Under the pieces are notes generated by a model that was given only the letters and a program-made list of their open reading frames with translations, had not been told where the DNA came from and ran no database searches. Below, piece after piece: positions 51,401 to 54,400 of a DNA stretch of 64,000 bases. The position numbers were made by a program, and so were the translations under genes. The DNA is from Caprella mutica (lineage: Eukaryota > Arthropoda > Malacostraca > Amphipoda > Caprellidae), in NCBI GenBank assembly GCA_947561585.1, contig CANNZV010000509.1, positions 124,001 through 188,000 on the forward strand. The letters are read 5' to 3'. Every line of letters begins with the position of its first letter. Position 1 is the first letter of the stretch.

Positions 51401-54400
51401 TGAGAAGATATCATATTTAGATTGATAATAGGGTGATTAACGTGCTGATGTGTCAAAGGTGACATTTGACACATCAGGTGACTTGTCATTCATATCGAGG
51501 GTTCAAATTTGGATACCTAGATACATACAGATTCATAAAAATAAACATGCTAAGTTTAAGAGTCAATTTAAACCTTGATGGAAACAGATTTCAAAAGATT
51601 CCATGGGAAGGAAGATCGTGAATTCATAATAGTTCTTTGCTTGCATTGGATCAGTGGAACCACAAACTTTAGTCGTTATTTAATGTGAAGTTTAGTTTTA
51701 GAGAGATAGTAAAGATAATTGGGTGCATCACGTACGTTCAACCAACACCTACCAGACACAAAAAGAAATAGCTTTATTATAGTAACGAGTACCTTCAATA
51801 ATCCACACGTCTAACTACTCCTCTATAGAGGAATCCTATATAGTAAATGTAGAGTCTTGAATAAGAGAACTATCCTGTATAGTGATCAAATTTCCTTCAG
51901 TCTACCATAAAACAGCTGTTACTTTTCTAAAAATGATCTTCATGGTAGACTAAAAAAAAATTTGTTCACTAAACAGGCTACTTCTTTACTCAGGACTCTA
52001 CATTCACTATAGAGGAGAGTCCACTATAGAGGAGTTCTACCGTATCATTGATACACACGACCATGATGTAATCATATACCGTATCCGTGATACCAAATAT
52101 GTCTTAATCTGATACCGTATCTGTGATACCAAATGAATTCATCGAAGGAGCTCTTAGGATAAAATGATACAAAGGATCTATCGTGGAAACTCACGGTTCT
52201 TCTTGTAGAGAAGTATCTCGAACTGGTCCTGCTGCTGGTTCTCCAGACATTGTTCTAATCTGGTGATAGTGTCCTTGTCTGTCAGCTCACCGTACATGAA
52301 GCTACATCGTACAGATTTCTGCATAACCTGGTGGAAACAGAGATATGTCATAGTGACGTGGTACAGCAGCCATAAAATAGGTTATACACAGTATTCTAAC
52401 ATACTACACTTCTTTGATCATATAAGAAAAAACTTTATAATAATTATTATCCTATTTTAATTATGATAATTATTATTATATCGCTCTCTTATATGACCGA
52501 AGATGTGTAACCGACCGATAATTCGTAACTTACCCTATATGACGTTACTTTTAAATACAGTTTTATCTAACAAGATACTGTCATGGAAAAGTTGAATTTG
52601 TGAGTTAGTTCCATAAATAGAGTGTTCTATTGAATTTCTTGGGCAAACTAGCCGTATCCAAGAGCTTATCTTTGTTTGAGATCAGAAGCTGTCTGAGGAA
52701 ACCCATTTGACTTAGAGGAAATTATAAATGACAGCTGACTGATGGGAGAAATATTGAACATAGACGAGATGGTGGATAGCTTGGCTCATCAACGTGCTGT
52801 AATAGACTGTACTATAATGGACTGTACTGTAATAGACTGTACTATATAATGGACTGTACTATAATGGACTGTACTATAATGAAGTGTACTGTAATAGACT
52901 GTACTATATAATGGACTGTACTATATAATGGACTGTACTATAATGAACTGTACTGTAATGGACTGTACTATATTGGACTGTATTGTAATAGACTGTACTA
53001 TATAATGGACTGTACTATAATGGACTGTACTGTAATGGACTGTACTGTAATAGACTGTACTATAATGAACTGAACTGTAATAGACTGTACTATAATGGAC
53101 TGTACTATAATAGACTGTACTATAATGGACTGTACTGTAATAGACTGTACTATAATGGACTGTACTGTAATGGACTGTACTGTAATAGACTGTACTGTAA
53201 TAGACTGTACTATAATGGACTGTACTGTAATAGACTGTACTATAATGGACTGTACTGTAATAGACTGTACTATAATGGACTGTACTGTAATAGACTGTAC
53301 TATAATGGACTGTACTGTAATAGACTGTACTGTAATAGACTGTACTATAATAGACTGTACTGTAATGGACTGTACTGTAATAGACTGTACTGTAATAGAC
53401 TGTACTGTAATAGACTGTACTGTAATAGACTGTACTGTAATGGACTGTACTGTAATAGACTGTACTATAATGGACTGTACTGTAATAGACTGTACTGTAA
53501 TAGACTGTACTATAATAGACTGTACTATAATAGACTGTACTATAATAGACTGTACTGTAATGGACTGTACTGTAATAGACTGTACTATAATGGACTGTAC
53601 TGTAATGGACTGTACTATAATGGACTGTACTGTAATAGACTGTACTATAATGGACTGTACTGTAATGGACTGTACTATAATGGACTGTACTATAATGGAC
53701 TGTACTGTAATAGACTGTACTATAATGGACTGTACTATAATGGAGTGTACTGTAATAGACTGTACTATAATGGACTGTACTATAATGGACTGTACTGTAA
53801 TAGACTGTACTATAATGGACTGTACTGTAATGACTGTACTATAATGGACTGTACTATAATGGACTGTACTATAATGGAGTGTACTGTAATAGACTGTACT
53901 GTAATGGACTGTACTGTAATAGACTGTACTGTAATGGACTGTACTGTAATAGACTGTACTATAATGGACTGTACTGTAATGGACTGTACTATAATGGACT
54001 GTACTGTAATAGACTGTACTATAATGGACTGTACTGTAATAGACTGTACTATAATGGACTGTATTGTAATAGACTGTACTATAATGGACTGTACTATAAT
54101 GGACTATACTATAATGGACTGTACTATAATGGACTATACTATAATGGACTGTCCTATAATGGACTATACTTATACTAACCATAATAGTCTATACTATATT
54201 TGTTTGTCACCCCGGTTTCATGGCAAATAAAACGAAATCGATTGATATTTAAAATGGTCAAATCCAGAACTGCAAACCCTTTTCAAAAATACATTGAAGA
54301 TTGCTATCAAAAGTTTGAAAGCTGAATTCAGAGGTGATTGGATTTTATCGTCACGTTTTGGACAGTGTCGAAACATGGTAATTGGATCATGTGGAGGCAA

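Larger units (their letters stand above)
30221..52194 (-). other. 22-kb intron between eag exons 2 and 3
   Basis: No coding exon of eag is missing here by phase (KKN-R-TPLW is intact across it). More than a third of the intron is minisatellite: arrays at 31141, 33600, 35440, 36628, 38990, 41796, 42675, 43340, 44640 and 48370. About a dozen MITEs lie between them. I see nothing particular in 30510-31130, 39930-40750, 42180-42580, 45610-46230, 46570-47030, 48020-48340, 49510-49910 and 50820-51410. Confidence 0.8.

Noticed and set aside
30221..52194. A missing PAS exon in the 22-kb intron
   Set aside because: Fly Eag has extra residues here from memory, but exons 2 and 3 join in phase as KKN-R-TPLW, as in vertebrate Eag. 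No intervening exon was seen.
52998..54230. 394-codon frame of VQSI repeats and opposite DCTIMDCTV frames, Cys-rich
   Set aside because: 15-bp minisatellite; both strands open. Not a metallothionein or silk-like gene.
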